Of a stretch of DNA of 64,000 nucleotides, positions 61,677 to 64,000 are shown one piece after another; position 1 is the stretch's first letter; every line of letters starts with the position of its first letter. Origin of the DNA: Bactericera cockerelli (lineage: Eukaryota > Arthropoda > Insecta > Hemiptera > Triozidae); the NCBI GenBank assembly GCA_024516035.1, contig CM044966.1:3283811-3347810 (forward strand), written 5' to 3'. The notes beneath the pieces are model-generated. The model searched no databases. It was not told where the DNA came from and worked only from the letters and a program-made list of their open reading frames with translations. The translations under genes and the position numbers were made by a program.

Positions 61677-62374
61677 CACTAAAGCAGGTGTGCACAAACT
61701 CAATGAGGCCGCGGGCCACATTTTGCCATAAATATTTGGCCGCGGGCTGCACCTATTTTTAAGGCAAAAATAGGTTAGGTTTCTATGATGGGTAGGAACC
61801 AATGCTAGAATTGTAATGAATGATGTCAAATAATAAGCCGAAATTTTGGTATTAATAAACAATAATTCTTTAGTAATAATGTATTTTATCTCGGAAGATA
61901 AATACAGTTTCATACCTGTACCTTACAAAGAACATCAATGTGATGAGTGGATTTGTGTTTTCCCTTTGATTATTCTGTCAATATTGGGTTCGATATTTGA
62001 AACGGTCACCCTCAAACATGATTCCCAATGTTCGTCTGTGAGGCGAGAGCGGGAAGAAGATTTTATGTGTTTCATATCGGAAAATAGTTGTTCACAGGAT
62101 TAGGTACTCCCAAACAAAGTCGCCGTTTTCAGGGCATGCATTTTGAGTTCGTTAAAGTCAAGTGATAATATAATTAATTAAGGAAACATGGTTCAAAAAA
62201 TTTTCTATAATTATGAACTATTCAATTTCAATATTTTTTTTTTTCAAAATAAAATTTGCTATCTTTGATTATCTTCTTGATTTATTATTTTATCCAATTT
62301 AAATAAAAAATCAAAATGGTCTCGCGGGCCGCATGCGGCCCGCGGGCCGCAGGTTGTGCACACCTGCACTAAAG
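61677..62374. mobile_element. hAT element with exact 8-bp TSD
   Basis: Element 61685-62366 (682 bp) with CAGGTGTGCACAA / TTGTGCACACCTG termini, flanked by CACTAAAG on both sides. The target is a SINE E whose uninterrupted sequence is known from other copies. The ends are GC-rich ('gcgggccgcatgcggcccgc'). It carries a fragment of a hAT transposase on the minus strand. Confidence 0.93.
61925..62105 (-). pseudogene. hAT transposase C-terminal fragment
   Basis: On the minus strand: CEQLFSDMKHIKSSSRSRLT then DEHWESCLRVTVSNIEPNID and RIIKGKTQIHSSH, followed by a stop. This is the C-terminal hAT dimerisation region of transposases related to the GTF2IRD2 / ZMYM-type group (pattern CEQLFS-x-M-K-x-x-K...R-[SR]-R-L-T-[DE]-E-H). 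Only about 55 residues remain and the catalytic part is missing, so the element depended on another source of transposase. Confidence 0.85.
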
Positions 62375-62390
62375 AGTGTTATTATTATTA

Positions 62391-62930
62391 TTTTGAATTT
62401 CACATATTAAAATCATAAAATTTAAATTCATCATTCCTGAATACAAAAAAAGATTTTTGTGATTTCCCAATGAAATATTAGCCTGATTTTCACGGCATTT
62501 TTCTATCCTTCAAACTTTTATATCTAGGTTTTTTCTATCGATTTTTTTGGCTGATTATATTTCAACCATCGTTTTAAATCAATAAACAGACCAATTTCTG
62601 CCCCAAATCTGTACAATGTATGAATATTGATCGATTTTTTGGTGGGCTACCTATATTTTTTAATTATATATTTTACAGCGAAGACTTAACAGTCAGAGTC
62701 CTCGCTCCTTGCTTACATTTAATAACATGGTTAAACCACGTAAAATAATCAATTTTTTTTTTTAATATATTATATCTTATTTATTACTGAATAATCATAG
62801 TACAAAAGCCTCATCGAGCCCTTGGTTTACAGGAAATATGCCTTTATCGTTCTAAATCAATAAATAGACCGTTTTCTGCCCAAATAATTTATCTCAAACT
62901 AATCTGTGCTCTCTGAAAACGCCAAAGGAG
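62391..62930. other. AT-rich DNA
   Basis: 'ttctgccc' with 'aaatcaataaa' occurs at 62576 and 62856, a worn tandem of about 280 bp. Repeat K lies at 62660-62710. No gene. Confidence 0.4.
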
Positions 62931-63225
62931 CTATAGTATCCAATTCATCTGTGTTTTCTGAAGAATTCCTGGACTTCTAAGACACACTTCTGAAAGAGAT
63001 TTCGCTGATTTCCGAAAACGCCAAACGCCCCAAAGACGCTGATCCAGAATTTCCAAATCCTTCTGTGTTTGCTGAAGAATTCCTGGATACTGAAGATAAC
63101 TCCGAAACATATTTTGCTGATATCTGAAAAGACCAAAGGGCCAAAAGAAGCTGATCTCAGGATTCTCAGGACACCCCTGACACAGATTTTGCTGATTCGA
63201 GTTTTGCTGATCGATTCTCGCGCTG
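62930..63225 (+). repeat. degenerate tandem repeat upstream of the 63.2-kb exon
   Basis: Two and a half units of about 110 bp share 'ttctgaagaattcctggac', 'ctgatttccgaaaacgccaa' and 'gctgatctcaggattctcag'-like segments. The unit end ('ttttgctgattcgagttttg') runs up to the leader of the exon at 63237, so the repeat may be built from the gene's 5' flank. Confidence 0.65.
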
Positions 63226-63236
63226 ATTTTTGCACA

Positions 63237-63316
63237 ATGGGAAAGCGGAAAAAGCTGCTCGTACAAATCTTCTGGTTCTTCACGTTTGGCTTTGACGCGT
63301 GTCTCTGTGACTGGTG
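63237..63316 (+). CDS. signal-peptide first exon of an unknown secreted protein (3' part outside window)
   Basis: From ATG at 63237: MGKRKKLLVQIFWFFTFGFD then ACLCDW, ending two bases into a codon at the donor TG|GTAAGT (63317). It has a basic start (GKRKK) and a 13-residue hydrophobic core. The leader frame contains stops upstream, so this ATG is the first. The following DNA is SINE tail and repeats, so further exons lie near or beyond the window end; the exon-like segment ending in the 63.8-kb repeat is in a different phase. The structure (short signal exon, long introns) matches the exons at 35417 and 51119. Confidence 0.5.
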
Positions 63317-63339
63317 GTAAGTTATTTTTTCTTTCATTT

Positions 63340-63600
63340 ATTTCTTTTTTTACACTTCATTAATAGGACATAGGTATTATATACAACACAAATAATTTCA
63401 AATTAAAATACAATATATAATAGAAGAAAAAAAAATAAATAAATAAATAAATAAATTTATACATAATATTTTTCCTAACTAAAGGGCGGGGTTATTGCCT
63501 TTGGCAATCTCTTTCATCCAACCCTTATTCATTCATTTGTAGATAGTATTTTCACCGACCTCAGGAGCTTGATCGATAAGGCGGCGGATTTGTAAAAAAA
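63340..63600. repeat. reverse SINE tail module and a SINE A head fragment
   Basis: 'gggcggggttattgcctttg' at 63483, then 'caggagcttgatcgataagg' at 63562-63595, which is cut within the head and followed by an A run. Confidence 0.65.
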
Positions 63601-63764
63601 AATTGTGGCGCAAAAGGTAGAGGCACTCACTACTAAATAGTAGAAATCCGGGTACAAAAAGGTTATACAATATGGTCAATTTTTTTTGTAATAATTTATA
63701 AGTCTATGAAAAAAAATTAGTGGTCCAAAAAAAAAAATATGATTACTTCAATAAATCCTCCCGC

Positions 63765-64000
63765 TTTCGTCTGGAGGTGCTGCAGTTCCGCAGCTCTTTA
63801 GCACAGACCTTGTCTGATTGTGGCCTGATGCACCTTCAGATAAATTCTCTGGACACCCTATAAATAAAACATCCCTATAATTGGCCTGATGCACCTTCAG
63901 GTAAACTCTCTGGACACCCTATACCAATAACATCCCTATAATTGACCTGATGCACCTTCAGGTAAACTCTCTAGACACCCTATACAGATAACATCCCTAT
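63765..64000 (+). repeat. 61-bp tandem repeat containing an exon-like end and splice donor
   Basis: 'cctgatgcaccttcag' occurs at 63824, 63885 and 63946, exactly 61 bp apart, and the array continues past the window end. Units two and three carry CTTCAG|GTAAACTC, a good donor. The first has CAGATAAAT instead. The sequence before the first copy is open (RFRLEVLQFRSSLAQTLSDC then GLMHLQ) and preceded by possible acceptors, as if an exon end had been amplified. Confidence 0.75.

Larger units (their letters stand above)
61485..62390 (+). repeat. SINE E interrupted by a hAT element
   Basis: SINE E 61485-61684 with a good head ('caagtggttaacgcgctagt') and body. It resumes at 62367 with 'cactaaagagtgttattatt'. 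Confidence 0.85.

Noticed and set aside
62931..63337. Minus-strand frames of 111 and 130 codons
   Set aside because: They run over a degenerate tandem repeat and have no recognised domain; the plus-strand signal-peptide exon is a better explanation.
8514..63595. Functional tRNA genes
   Set aside because: The tRNA-like segments are always followed by SINE bodies, carry mismatched stems and recur as dispersed copies.

Overview
This window is eukaryotic nuclear DNA, most likely from an insect. Coding exons are short and separated by large AT-rich introns with GT/AG borders. Short interspersed elements with tRNA-like heads are everywhere, and there are many small inverted-repeat DNA transposons and simple repeats. 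A hemipteran would fit, but nothing here proves it. There are no bacterial operons, intact tRNA or rRNA genes, or CRISPR arrays. Repeat boundaries are read by eye and are approximate unless a target-site duplication (TSD) is given.

Layout. 0.2-0.8 kb: last two exons of an unidentified membrane protein (+). 0.8-6.3 kb: SINEs and repeats. 6.35-13.6 kb: a complete six-exon MAT1 (MNAT1) gene (+), the RING-finger assembly subunit of the CDK-activating kinase of TFIIH. Its exon spans sum to 1011 nt (336 aa) with consistent phases. 13.6-19.1 kb: SINEs, a foldback element carrying two inverted copies of a Cys/His protein gene, and a second TIR element. 19.8-23.3 kb (-): a PC4/SUB1-like gene with a 33-nt microexon, a core exon and two homologous alternative 3' terminal exons. 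At 35.4-35.5 kb (-) a signal-peptide exon is phase-compatible with it, so the gene may encode a secreted PC4-like protein. 24-35 kb: low gene content, a few candidate orphan exons and a perfect 94-bp palindrome. 36-50 kb: transposon graveyard (pogo-like, hAT-like and foldback elements, satellite arrays, SINE clusters). 51.1-52.3 kb (+): a candidate small secreted-protein gene whose 3' exon is mirrored by an inverted copy. 52.7-53.7 kb: satellite. 54-63 kb: more SINEs, a foldback element and a hAT element with an exact 8-bp TSD. 63.2 kb (+): first exon of another candidate secreted protein, running off the window.

Two themes stand out. First, tandem arrays repeatedly start at exon edges, especially at 5' splice sites (MAT1 exons 4 and 5, the signal-peptide exon at 35.4 kb, the PC4-like microexon, the repeat at the right end, and the end of a PC4-like terminal exon). 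Second, SINE modules look swapped: the same body occurs behind a tRNA-like head or a 5S-rRNA-like head, and the 5S head occurs with two bodies. Several host genes seem to be secreted or fast-evolving, while MAT1 is a conserved nuclear gene, so no single pathway links them.
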